The notes under the pieces were generated by a model. It had not been told where the DNA came from. It was given only the letters and a program-made list of their open reading frames with translations, and ran no database searches. The position numbers and the translations under genes were made by a program. A DNA stretch of 64,000 nucleotides from Phascolomyces articulosus (lineage: Eukaryota > Mucoromycota > Mucoromycetes > Mucorales > Lichtheimiaceae): the NCBI GenBank assembly GCA_025677815.1, contig JAIXMP010000047.1, forward strand, positions 62,001 through 126,000, read 5' to 3'. Positions 54,282 through 64,000 of the stretch are shown piece after piece. Every line of letters starts with the position of its first letter. The first letter of the stretch is position 1.

Positions 54282-56510
54282 TTATATCATCTTATATATT
54301 ATATCATATCCGCAGTAGTTTAGAAAACATATATATGACTTGACAGTCGAGGGATTTGCATCCAAATACGTCATAGAATCACCTCCTTTAGTCAACTCAT
54401 TTGCTTTCGAATACACACTATCAAACATCGGTCCAAGACACTCTTTTGTCAACGAGTTCTTATCCTTCGATACCGAATCCAAGATACCATGGGCAATAAG
54501 ACTATGAGAAAAAAATTAATAACGTATATTTGGTGTTATATACTCCACTATTCCTTATTCATTCCACTTACTCAGTACTGGTATCGTTAATTTTTTCCGA
54601 CACTGTTTCATGTTATAATAGATAGACAATTAATCGACGGCCTTCTTATCTTCATCTAAAAACGGATTTTCACTATCATCTTCGTGAAAAACCTACGCCA
54701 AAAACAGAATCGTAATAATAGAAAATGTGAACAAGATTATTAATTAATTATAATAACGTCAATTACTTAAGAAAGCAGCAACCGATGCAACCTCCGCCAA
54801 AGTTTCCAAAGCCCTTATTTTTCTCCCGGAAATTGGCTTAAAAGGCCAGGCAATATCGCCAGCAACGTACAAAAATAATTAGTTTCGGATCTAAGAAGTT
54901 TCTTCAAAAGAGAAATCAGGAGCGCAACCGGCATTTTATCAGTTTGATCCCTTGCCCATGATGCTTCTGTTGGCACAAGTCCTCTTCTATTCTCCAAAGC
55001 ATTTGCCACCCAAGTCCATGGGGTGTTTTTAACCTGCTTATCCCCCTTTCGATATCGTCCTAATGCATCATCTGTTTTTATCATAATAAGTCACTGAAAA
55101 ATAAACTAGGCCACCATTCAATACTTACTATATTTGGCACCCGTTTTTTCTCGAATCAGGGCTTTTCTAGTCTTTGGGTCCGTGGAATCAACTATATAGT
55201 CATATTTTTATATAACACATATTAGTATAAATAAAACTAACCCAATAACATTAATAACCCTAAAAGCAATATATATCCTACCGTCCAAATAACGGGCATC
55301 AATTTCACAGGATGAAGAAGATGATGATGCTGCTGCTGCTCCTTGGGTCATGGATAACGTTGATGATGATGATGATGTTGATGATACGTTCGAACGTCCA
55401 AGTGCAATATCCTGTGATTCTAAATTGATCGTTCTAGCCCTATACTTTAATATTAAAAAAATACAATGCTTACTTACCTTTCTGCTTCAGGAATACTTCT
55501 GCATCAAACGCTCTCACCATTTGATGCTTCGTTGCAATATCGTATGCCATTTCTATTAAAAAAATCAGTTTTAACTCTAACTAGATTGATTGTTACCCTT
55601 TACATACATGATGACGCCGAAGAATGCTGTCCCTTCAGACTACCACCAGCTAAGATTGTTATGCATTCAGCTCCAAATTGTTTCTTCACTTCTTTGTGAA
55701 CCTTGGTGTAATCTTTATCAATCTTACTCCATAGCTGTTTTTTTTTCATTGTCAGTTGCTGTCTTTATGCTATTATCCATTTCTTTGGTGTATTCATCCA
55801 TCAGCTGGGGATCCTCTTTCAATCGTTTGTAATTTACAGAGGCATCCTTGGCAAATTGCCCTGTTTCGTTGTTTCCTAGATATAAAAAAGCAATAAATCA
55901 TTATGATTTGAACGAAAAGCTATACGATAAATTAACTTTGAGACCCACTCTTTCCCAACAATCCTTTTCCAGCTATTTTGCAAGCGTAGATCCAGCAAGT
56001 TTGTGTTGGCTTTATATGCGAGGGTAGATTGCTTCATCGCCAGGCCTTTCAAGCCCATTCCCCAGCAAATAATCAGGGCTTAAGAAGCCTTCAAAATGGT
56101 TGCCTGCTCTGAAACCAAACAGTACCTTTGTTCTTTTTGTTACTTGATCAGTTAAATTATTTACTAGCATTTCTACTGCTTCGTCCAAGGCACGTTTTCG
56201 TTGCTAAATCACCCCAATTGATGAACCCAATGGTTATTCAACCCCTATAACACGGAAAATGTTTAGTTGGTTGCTTTAATATATATAGATACCCTTTAAA
56301 TGAAGCTACAACACACTATGAAAAGTACCTTGACATTTTTAACTTGAAGAGTCTATGTACATTTACAGTCCAATTCAGTTTTACTGTCTTCCAAGTTACA
56401 ACATCGGTGTCAATGACAAATACACCATTCTTCATTATAAATTCAGATAACGTAGTTGGAGTACATTTGCACAGTTCACACTTATGAAAGAACTCCAAAA
56501 TACAATCCAT
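54282..56510 (-). pseudogene. Frameshifted multi-exon gene of unknown family
   Basis: Starts MDCILEFFHKCELCK at 56510 and ends near 54282. Recognisable coding blocks in order: QRKRALDEAVEMLVNNLTDQ; NNETGQFAKDASVNYKRLK; a charged helical block ending FGAECITILAGGSLKGQ; EMAYDIATKHQMVRAF; a Ser-rich block with SQDIALGRSN; VDSTDPKTRKALIREKTGAK; DDALGRYRKGDKQVKNTPW; VAGDIAWPFKPISGRKI; and KDKNSLTKECLGPMFDSVY. The frame breaks at an A9 run (T9 at 55738-55746), where one A fewer restores EKKQLWSKIDKDY. It breaks again between LLRSETN and VAGDIAW (about 54860-54880), and phases do not fit around 55430-55560. I infer a dead copy of a lineage-specific gene family and do not recognise a domain. Confidence 0.6.
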
Positions 56511-56780
56511 TTTTGAATGTATAAACGGAGGAAAGAGTGACCATTAAAAATACTAATGTTCAATTGACCAGCTAAATTATTTTTAATTTAGCAAATGATC
56601 TTCAAAAATTTTCTGTTATAATTATTGGATCTCTTCTCTTACTTCGTAACAACTTTCCCTTACATACAAAAAAACGTTATTTTTCTTTTTAGTTTGGCAT
56701 CATATCACGTCAATGTGCCAATATGCGCACACATTTCAATCATTTCTTGTCAATGATAAGAACAAATATTTTGTTTTGGT

Positions 56781-57088
56781 TTAACCTGCTGCTGGTACGA
56801 AGGGAATATAATCTTCTGTTGAAGGTTGGATTCGCTTTACATTCGTGGTTTTCTTGTTGGTGAATACAAAGGAATGTAATCTTCTGTTGAAGGATGGATT
56901 CGGTTTACGCTGTTTTCTACTTAAGCTGAATTTAGTAAGGATTACAAAAAAAAATTATTATGCTACAAATGGATTTAAATATTTACTATATAAATTGGAT
57001 TTCAGCGGTTGCGGATGCTTCTGTCATCTTCTCAAAATTGGGAAGTGTTTCTATTAAAACGGCATACCCGTCTTCAACAAATTCAACT
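56781..57088 (-). pseudogene. 3' end of a decayed gene interrupted by the Harbinger element
   Basis: Minus strand, directly abutting the transposon: VEFVEDGYAV L(I)ETLPNFEKM, a stop and probable intron, then a tail in which a peptide of the form NRI(H/Q)PSTEDYIP occurs twice (DNA repeats near 56795-56833 and 56858-56897), with a one-base shift between the copies, ending VPAAG and a stop at 56781. On the other side of the element (60173-60230, minus) the frame SSITETLSDEQNPE looks like the upstream continuation. Family unknown. Confidence 0.5.
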
Positions 57089-57159
57089 AGGGGGCTTCAG
57101 AAATAAATCACCATTGAAATCCCCAACCAAATCCCTGAGCAAATCCCCAAATTTTTATT
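57089..57159 (+). repeat. Left TIR and subterminal repeats of the Harbinger element
   Basis: The terminal AGGGGGCTTCAG… is followed by repeated AAATCCCCA/AAATCCCTG units up to about 57159, mirrored at the other end. Confidence 0.85.
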
Positions 57160-57273
57160 TAACTATGATTGGATCATCATTCCTGTAGCCAATAAGATAA
57201 AATGTTCCTGAAACCACTTTTTTTATTTGATTTTTTATTTGATTTCTTTATCTTAAAACTTTATAAAACCAAC

Positions 57274-58461
57274 ATGCCAAACGACAATTCTCGAGCTGCT
57301 ATATTGAGACGCGTAGAGCGTGCACTCTGGGAAACTATGTTATTAGAAGCTACCACGAGTGCAGGATGTAGCCCTAGTAAAGAAAGAAAAAAGTTGTTGC
57401 GCGATATCGAATTTTATACTGATCTTCAACACGAAATGAAAAAGAGCCGGTATCTTAACGACAGTTACAAAAGTACCACCACAATGTCAGAATACAGAGA
57501 TAAGTTCAGTAAATTAGACGATAAGCATATGCGCAAAGCAGTACGCATGAACAAGAAGAAATTTAAAAAAGTCACGAAAGAAATCAGCAGCTATCACGAG
57601 TTTAGCAAAAAAAAGAAGACTGGGCGTAAACAGAGATCTGTACATGATCAGCTTGCGATTACTTTAGAAAGATTAGCACACGATGGCACCGGAACTTCTG
57701 CAGAACTATTGACATTACGTTGGGGTGTTAGTGTTGGTGCCGTTTCTGACTACAACACACGTGTTATCAATGCATTATGTGAACTTGCACCCAAATATAT
57801 TTACTGGCCAGATGAAACTGAAAGACAAGAAATTGCACAAGCCATATACGAACGAAGTGGATTTCCAGACTGTGTAGGGTTCATCGATGGTACACATGTC
57901 ATTTTGAGCCAGAAACCAGCCATCGATGGAGAGGTGTATATAAATCGGAAAGGATCTTATTCGTACAATGTACAAATTGTTTGTGATCATCGCCGTAAAA
58001 TCCGCATCATACACACTGGATGGCCTGGTAGTAAGAATGATTCTGGTGTATTCAGTCAAATGAGACTTTCCAAGGAACCAGATGAATTCTTCAGAAATGA
58101 AAGCAAGGAATACATCATTGGAGATGGAGGTTATGGGTTGACGGAAAGGATGCTGGTTCCTTATAGAGAGAATCATATCGGTGACGATGAAACCAAAAGT
58201 CAGTTCAACACTGGTTTGGCTAGGACAAGAGCCGTCAACGAAAACACCATTGGAGTACTCAAGAATCGATGGAGAGTTTTGAAAAATATGCATAAGCAAA
58301 TTAACAAAAAAGGAGATAGCTTGCCAATTGGCAAAACTATCATAGCAACAGCTGTTCTCCATAACATGATGATCGAATTCAATGATCTATGGCCAGAATC
58401 AGCAGAAGACAGAGATGTAAATGAACGAAGTGACAAAACAACTTCAAATGCTACAACATGA
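57274..58461 (+). CDS. Harbinger transposase (DDE_Tnp_4-type nuclease)
   Basis: Catalyses excision and integration of the element. Single exon, 395 residues from MPNDNSRAA; an upstream in-frame ATG at 57202 would add a hydrophobic leader and is disfavoured. N-terminal HTH-like region HDQLAITLERLAHDGTG … SVGAVSDYNTRV. The catalytic core follows: VGFIDGTHV (first Asp), YSYNVQIVCDHRRKI, HTGWPGSKNDSGVF, IIGDGGYGLT (second Asp), then FNTGLARTRAVNENTIG (Glu) and LKNRWRVL. All three acidic residues are present and there are no stops, so it may be active. It normally works with the Myb-like partner encoded on the opposite strand. Confidence 0.93.
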   Translation: MPNDNSRAAILRRVERALWETMLLEATTSAGCSPSKERKKLLRDIEFYTDLQHEMKKSRYLNDSYKSTTTMSEYRDKFSKLDDKHMRKAVRMNKKKFKKVTKEISSYHEFSKKKKTGRKQRSVHDQLAITLERLAHDGTGTSAELLTLRWGVSVGAVSDYNTRVINALCELAPKYIYWPDETERQEIAQAIYERSGFPDCVGFIDGTHVILSQKPAIDGEVYINRKGSYSYNVQIVCDHRRKIRIIHTGWPGSKNDSGVFSQMRLSKEPDEFFRNESKEYIIGDGGYGLTERMLVPYRENHIGDDETKSQFNTGLARTRAVNENTIGVLKNRWRVLKNMHKQINKKGDSLPIGKTIIATAVLHNMMIEFNDLWPESAEDRDVNERSDKTTSNATT

Positions 58462-58673
58462 AGAGATGAGTTAAAAGATACTGTACTTCTCAATCGTAAA
58501 AACATGTGCCTCCCTCTCTAGTTTTTTTTTTACTGCATGTACTCCAATTAATTCAATCCTCCCTACTCTTTGTCCCATTACATTCCTCTTAAAAAATAAA
58601 GTTACTATCGATCCATAGAACTATAAGAACCAGCACTATCCATTCTATTACATAACTACTTATATATAAAAAT

Positions 58674-59954
58674 CTATTTTTCTTCGAACAACTGTTTCTT
58701 AAATCGAATGATATCTTCTGGCTCTAAACCAGGTGGTAGGTATTGTAATACCATTTTCATTCGATCCGTTTCTATAACTTTATCTTTCTCCCTCCTCTCA
58801 TGTTCCCACATATGAGTCATAGTAGCCTGCTTCTTTTTAAGAAGCATAATCCTCTTATCTAAACGAAGACGTTTTCGTGAAAAATTTTTGAAAGACGTCT
58901 CAAAACCTCTTCTCGCTTTCTCTGCCAGATCCTCCTCATCACTATCACTATCATCATCGCCATCTTCATCTTCATCATCGTCGTCTTCATCTTCATCACC
59001 GTCCTCACTATCACCAACTTCATCATCGTCCTCCACAGAATCTCTTAATGGCTCATTTGAACCATGGTACAAATGATCGTAATCTTCTAACTCCCATGGT
59101 CGTTGATGAGGAAGGGCAGGAGTACGTTCTTGTACTTCTTCTTGCTGCAGTGGTTGTGGAATTAATGAAGCTGGATCAGGTGCGTTATACACAACAATTC
59201 GACCTTGACCAGCTTCCAAAAGAGTTTCAGGTTCAATATCCTGGCGTTCACCATAAAGAATATGCATTCTTTCATAAAATGGACATACTTCTTCTAACAT
59301 CATCATGAATGACCTAGAGTCCGTTATATCCACGCCGGCTCCAGATGAACCGCGAGAGTTCTTTGTCAGGTCCCTCGCCTTCATGTATTTATCCTTGTAC
59401 TTTCTAAGCCGACCCTTTACTTGTTCCAAACTCCAATTGGTCCCTTTGCTTTGCATATATTCTTGAAGACCCTTGAATCCATCAGTTTTTGTATACTTCC
59501 GTTTGGAACCGGGTATAAAAGCTGATATCTGACCAGTTATCATTTGAAAGTTATACGGGACCTCAAGCCATTCAAGGATAAATTGACATTGTTCACGAGT
59601 TGTATGTCCATTATCCGTTTCATTATTTGAATCGTCCGATGCGCCTTTTGATGTTGTTTTTGTTATTAGTTTTCATTTGCAATAGTTTATTCTTAATCTC
59701 CATTGTAGAGTATATATTATTTATGCAACACAAGCTAATAACAGTAGATCACGAGAATAGCAACAACAACAGTAAATAGCATTGGTGACAGAAATGATAC
59801 TTTATCCTTAACTACCCCTGACCTTACCCTTTGTTTTTTTGTTGGCTTTTTTTGTTGGTTTTTTTGCTGCTTTTTTTTGCTGGTTTTTTGTTGCCTTTTT
59901 GTTAGGACCATTATTTTCATTGTTTTTATTATTATTTGGTTTTTTTGGTGGCAT
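58674..59954 (-). CDS. Harbinger Myb/SANT-like DNA-binding protein
   Basis: Second protein of the element, expected to bind subterminal DNA and bring the transposase to the nucleus. Exons 59954-59816 and 59644-58674 (donor GTAGTT; phase 1), 369 residues. The first 46 residues (MPPKKPNNN … KGKVRG) are Lys/Asn-rich, probably a nuclear localisation segment. The Myb/SANT-like trihelix region starts near REQCQFILEWLEVP and runs through WSLEQVKGRLRKYKDKY. A Asp/Glu-rich stretch lies in the middle, and a basic coiled region RRGFETSFKNFSRKRLRL precedes the end. Exon 1 is supported by composition and phase only; the second exon alone is certain. Confidence 0.82.
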
Positions 59955-60242
59955 GATTAAGATGATCGAATGAAATGTCAAGACAATTGAAATAAAGAGA
60001 GAGAAGTAAAGGATCAAAATCCCCAGATTTTCTTTGAAATCCCCAAAACACGCAAAATTCCCAGAAAACATTGGCTCAAAACTCCCAACTCCGGAGGTGG
60101 GGATTTTGCTTACAAAAATTCGGGGATTTTGATGGGGATTTTGATGAGGATTTATTTCTGAAGCCCCCTACTCTGGATTTTGTTCATCGCTCAGGGTCTC
60201 AGTAATGGAAGATAAAACAATGCATATATGCTTGTGATCTAA

Positions 60243-60809
60243 TGGGGGGGGGTTCAATAATTCAAAATCGGAAGCTCTGGTGGTTCTTTTTTTTTATCGT
60301 TTTCTCGAATTTCTTTGACAAGAAGTATAAACGTCTTTTTTTTTTCTACGATTCATACGACGAAGTTCGGTATCATCCCAGGAAAGAAAATAACTAGCGT
60401 ATTCTCTAAATTTGGGAAACTCTCAGCGTGGCGTAAGGAACGATGAGGTCCCAATCCTCTCACAGTGGACATGAGCTCGTCGATTTCTTCCTGGGTATCA
60501 TCAAATTCTCGAGTCCCAATCACCATTGAAGCTTTTCTAAGTTCGAGAGTCCTTACAATTCTATGAATTCGTCAAATTGTGTGTTGACGTTGTGAAAGTT
60601 GGACTATGATAAAAGAAAGAAGTAAAAAGATGAAACTAAGACCACATACAAGATTTGCAGGTATATTGTAAACCTTTTTTATTGGCCGGTTACAAAAATA
60701 TAGACTTTTATTGGCTTAACTTGGTATCCGATTTAAACTCCAAAGCTTCCGATTTCACCTTTCCGATTTCACAAAATTTGGAAGCAGGTTTTGAATTATT
60801 GAAACCCCC
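60243..60809. mobile_element. Non-autonomous TIR element (MITE-like), 567 bases
   Basis: Inverted termini: left TGGGGGGGGGTTCAATAATT, right (reverse complement) GGGGGTTTCAATAATTCAAA, flanked by TAA duplicated at 60240-60242 and 60810-60812. The TAA duplication and G-rich ends suggest a Harbinger-type family different from the neighbour. Subterminal ATCGGAAGCT(C/T)TGG repeats occur at both ends. The interior (minus strand, about 60315-60600) contains broken coding-like sequence (REFDDTQEEIDELMSTVRGL, SYFLSWDDTELRRMNRRK) with a frameshift between the blocks. Confidence 0.7.
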
Positions 60810-60812
60810 TAA

Positions 60813-61854
60813 TGTAATCAAGAGCCATTATTGGGTGCCATAGATTTCCAAATGCCAAATTGAAATTTACAATATAAAAAAAAAACCATAACTCAAATAA
60901 AAAACACCACACACCAACTTTGAAAAATAAGATATGCCAGCCATTTGTGAAAATCCTACATTTTCTTATCGAAAAGGTTTCATAATCCTAATTCTAAATA
61001 CATTTCATTACCAGTCAAGCTAATTTAACCGTCAATTGGGAACATCATCATCACTTTTTTTTTTTAGCCCTGGACACGTTCACCACGGATGTTTGACCAT
61101 GACCGAAGGTAGAGATAGTCGATAAAGAAGTATTCTTCGAGGAGGAACAAGGAAGCAAACGTTTCCCACCTCTCTCTCTCTCTTATATATTCATTTTCAT
61201 TTCATTTATTTCTATTTCTTCCCCATAGCATAGTATATATTATAATTGTAGTATCCAATTGTAGTAGTAAAAAAAACCATCCTCATTTTCATCCCACTCA
61301 ATTTTTTTTCTCTTAGTCAATCACGCATTCAACGGCTAAAGAGAAAAGAAATAGGATTAGTTTTAGTTTAAAAAATAAAAGGTTTTGTGGCACGCACAAG
61401 CGGCGATAACATTTTCTTCTGAGTGACGACGAAGAATATTTTGTATATAGACATTTGATAAATAACCATATCTTTCAAAAGCATCATGCCACCACCACAG
61501 GAACGTTAATTTATTCAACATAAAAAAAAAAAGGATATATTACATTTTCTTGCTTAATTTTAAATGAACTGACTCTCTATCGTTCATAGGACCAGAATTT
61601 GTAGGTGAATTGATTTCAAGTAGTATATTTACATTGTATTGTGCACTGCTTTACGAAATAAAAACAGTTAAATATAGATTGGGGTATGAGCTTGATCGCT
61701 TCCTTCACCAACTCGCTAATCAGCCATTGACCCTGTATATTTAACATCAATTACTTATTGACTTGCATCAGCCATACCTACTCGCCGAAAATCACATTTC
61801 CGAGTTGATTTGATAAAAAGGGCAAAGGCAAAATTACTGACGCTTCCAAACTTA
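60813..61854. other. Intergenic between the two transposons
   Basis: About 1 kb of A/T-rich sequence with a (CT)n stretch near 61168-61180. No supported gene. Confidence 0.6.
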
Positions 61855-62001
61855 GAGTCCGCGACATTAATTCGTGGCAAAAATTCGGGCTGTAAAAGTT
61901 AGCCTTAATAAAACAATTGCAGGACGTGATTTGTGACGTTCGACACGTATATTTTTGAATTGCTGATGTTTTGAGCTTTTTAATGGTACCTTTTTCATAG
62001 C

Positions 62002-63458
62002 ATGACAACTACATCTCCAATTTCGAACACTACACCAAGTCAATTTAGCATTGCTCATTGGGAGACCATTAAGCAGATTCATTGCACTTTATGTGAGGAA
62101 ATCTTGGCCAGAAGATACAAGCCAGTCTTAGGAGTCCGCGAGCTACTTGCTAAGTTTACTGGTATCTTAACTGGGTCAGCAGGAAAGGCTATTCAACTCT
62201 GTAACACTGATGAGGAGAAGGTGATTGCATCGCAGCTTGGTCGGCCAAAGAAGGAAATTTCACGACAGAAATACAATCTTGTACGTGAATATATTGGTGA
62301 ACGCAATGCAAAAGGCATTCCAACCTATTCAAAACAGGTTACTGATTTTTTACAAAAGAATGGGTACTCATACTCGAAACGCACCGTACAAAGGCACCTT
62401 ACCAAGATGAACTTCAAGTTTGGAAAGGGTAACAAGCTCAATATCCTGCATGATACTCCAGCAAATATCCAATTCCGAAAAACATGTTTGGACAAACGTA
62501 TTGGAAATCTAAACGCCAACAATATGCCTATAATCCCAGAAGTTTTTCTTGATGAATCATATGTGCATTTAGATCACCATAGTAAGCAAACATGGTTTGA
62601 ACCAGGAATGGATATGAGGGAGTCAGGACGCAAGCCTATGTTGGTAATTTTTGGTGCTTTTATTGCATTTCGACAAGATAACCGCATGATCTTTGAATTA
62701 GTGGAAGATTCGATCCTAATTTGGCCCGTTAATGGTATGCAACACATTCGCCCAGAAATAGGAAAAAACGTGGACCTCCTGCTGAAGACGAAGATCTATG
62801 GCATACTATGCCTGATGAAATAAAAGAAGCACGGATTGCACCTGATTATCATGACTACCATGGCAATTTCGATGCTGACTTATTTGAAAGGCTTTTTGAG
62901 CGGCTTTGCAAGAAATTACAGCAAAAGTATGGTTCATGTCATATCCATATGGATGGTGCCAAGTACCATATGCGACGGAAAAATGCCAAGCCAACTGGAA
63001 ATGCCAGTAGACAGACTATTATTGACTGGTACCGTGCCAATCGTTATCGACTTTTAAAAGGTACACTGAACAATACACTAAGTGTTAAGGAACTTAAAAA
63101 AAAAGTAGATGAACTTGATCACTCCCCAACATGGCCTACATATGAAATTGCTCGTAAGTATGGACATGAAGTAAGAAAGACCCCTCCTTATCATTGTGAA
63201 CTACAACCCATTGAACGTGTATGGGGTATTGTAAAAAATCGAATTGCTTTTGATCCAGAAGAAAATCCTACTGCTGGTTCAGTAAGAACCCGGCTTTTGC
63301 AGGAATTTGCAAGAATTGATCATGCTGCTTTTCGGTCTGTCTGGAACAAAACTGTTGATCAGTGTAAAGGATACCATGATGGACATGAAAATGGTCGTGT
63401 TCTTGCAGGTCCTTCTCAAGAGTTTGGTGATCCTGATATCAATAATGAGGAAGAATAA
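62002..63458 (+). CDS. Tc1/IS630-type transposase split over two frames (candidate -1 frameshift)
   Basis: Frame A runs 62002-62823 (ATG start, 273 residues to LLKTKIYGILCLMK and a stop). Frame B is the -1 frame and ends at 63458. Read as join(62002..62769, 62769..63458) the protein is about 485 residues. N-terminal HTH/Arg-rich region (LGRPKKEISRQKY, SKRTVQRHL); first catalytic Asp in VFLDESYVH; second Asp in HIHMDGAKYH; Glu in HCELQPIERVWGIVKN, all of the DDE_3 type. The shift lies at A AAA AAC (62763-62769): frame A continues KNVDLL, while the -1 frame gives KKRGPPAEDEDLWHTM and joins seamlessly to frame B. Both halves are otherwise intact. Either programmed slippage or a one-base deletion. 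Confidence 0.85.
62763..62769 (+). promoter_or_regulatory. A AAA AAC slippery heptamer, candidate -1 ribosomal frameshift site
   Basis: In frame A the codons are GGA AAA AAC, so the heptamer has exactly the X XXY YYZ phase of known -1 sites, and slipping back one base gives the frame that encodes the rest of the transposase. A short inverted repeat (GGCA…TGCC) about 35 bases downstream is weak, so no strong stimulator is claimed. Confidence 0.5.
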
Positions 63459-63684
63459 AATTTGCATGAAATTTCTAGTCCGATTTTTTTTTTTGAAAAT
63501 TTTGTGTCCTAAATGCTTTTCATATATGAAAATAACGAATAATTACTGTATTTGATTCCAGTTTTTTTATAAAACCTCATTCAGAAGGTAGACTATATGC
63601 TGCTTAAGTTTGAAGGAAAAAGAACAAAAAATGATAGAGTATTATGAATTTGAATTTTGCCACGAATTAATGTCGCGGTCTCTA

Positions 63685-64000
63685 TAGTATGTAGTGATAA
63701 ACAATAAAATAGGGTTGAGGATTATATATCCTCATTCTATCAAATGTAAATATGTTTTATAGACATATACTATTTTTTTTTTCAAAATTGCAAATTTTCC
63801 GTCATAATATAATAAATAAGAAAGAACATGCTTTATGTCTATTATTTGAGTGTTCATAGTATAATACGTTTTGCTGCTTTGGACTATTTTTAGTAACTCA
63901 CAATAATTCTTGTTTGTTAATAATAAATGCTAGTATTTGTCTCTTTAGTTTATTTTTTCATCAGGTATAATACGTAACAAAATGAGACAAATTATGGTAA
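63685..64000. other. Right-hand end of window, no feature
   Basis: About 316 A/T-rich bases after the Tc1-type element. Nothing supported. Confidence 0.6.

Larger units (their letters stand above)
57089..60169 (+). mobile_element. PIF/Harbinger DNA transposon, apparently complete
   Basis: 3,081 bases bounded by inverted termini AGGGGGCTTCAGAAATAAAT (left) and its reverse complement (right), perfect over at least the first 20 bases. The 3-bp direct duplication ACT is present at 57086-57088 and 60170-60172, matching the 3-bp target duplications of this superfamily. Subterminal regions carry multiple AAATCCCCA-type motifs in both orientations. It carries the two genes expected of the superfamily: a DDE transposase (plus) and a Myb/SANT-like DNA-binding protein (minus), both open. 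It could therefore be autonomous, by inference. Confidence 0.92.
61855..63682 (+). mobile_element. Tc1/mariner (IS630-type) DNA transposon, apparently complete
   Basis: 1,828 bases with inverted termini of about 30 bases: left GAGTCCGCGACATTAATTCG, right (reverse complement) GAGACCGCGACATTAATTCG, continuing TGGCAAAA on both sides; one mismatch. TA dinucleotides flank both ends (61853-61854 and 63683-63684), the signature target duplication of the superfamily. The only gene inside is a DDE transposase written in two overlapping frames. Confidence 0.92.

Noticed and set aside
57775..58505. Minus-strand ORFs in the Harbinger transposase
   Set aside because: Shadows of the transposase frame, without any domain of their own.
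59808..60071. N-terminal extension of the Myb-like protein to an upstream start
   Set aside because: The added segment is hydrophobic and overlaps the subterminal repeats; the ATG at 59954 gives a normal basic start.

Overview
The window looks like a chromosomal piece of a filamentous fungus, most probably Mucoromycota (Mucorales-like). This is inferred from A/T-rich intergenic DNA, many short GT-AG introns (mostly about 50-150 nt), and the gene content: an Opy2-type membrane anchor, CIA30, a Dia2/Pof3-like F-box protein, Sel1-repeat protein, lineage-type multigene families, and PIF/Harbinger and Tc1/mariner DNA transposons. I saw no rRNA, tRNA or CRISPR array. Gene models were built by hand from splice signals and reading phase; all exon joins given are phase-consistent unless stated otherwise.

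Left part (1-14.5 kb): a seven-helix receptor running off the left edge, tubulin cofactor A (TBCA/RBL2), complex I assembly factor CIA30, an epoxide-hydrolase-like enzyme with an 8-nt microexon, a long stretch with a decayed gene, an Opy2-like plasma-membrane protein and the copper chaperone ATX1. Middle-left (15-29 kb): a truncated second copy of a peroxisomal FAD oxidoreductase 3' end, a decayed gene of an unidentified family with a possible PD-(D/E)XK-like motif, a dimeric tandem repeat, the intact FAD oxidoreductase, the sulfur carrier MoaD/MOCS2A, GTP cyclohydrolase II, a TPR/F-box/LRR gene broken by a one-base A-run shift, and a MATE transporter.

Middle-right (33-53 kb): two paralogous MFS transporters in opposite orientation with almost superimposable exon lengths, including a 19-nt microexon, flank an RRM protein, the TFIIH helicase XPB/Ssl2 and a Sel1-repeat protein. 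Right end (54-64 kb): a mobile-element-rich zone. It holds a multiply frameshifted gene of unknown family, an apparently intact Harbinger element (TIRs, 3-bp ACT target duplication, DDE transposase plus Myb/SANT-like protein) sitting inside another decayed gene, a 567-bp TIR element with TAA duplication, and an apparently complete Tc1/mariner-IS630-type element. The transposase of that last element is split into two overlapping frames at an A AAA AAC heptamer, the canonical -1 slippage sequence.

The housekeeping genes do not form an evident pathway cluster. The most striking signals are the candidate programmed frameshift in the Tc1-type element, the Harbinger insertion, and the near-identical FAD oxidoreductase segment embedded in diverged duplicate flanks.
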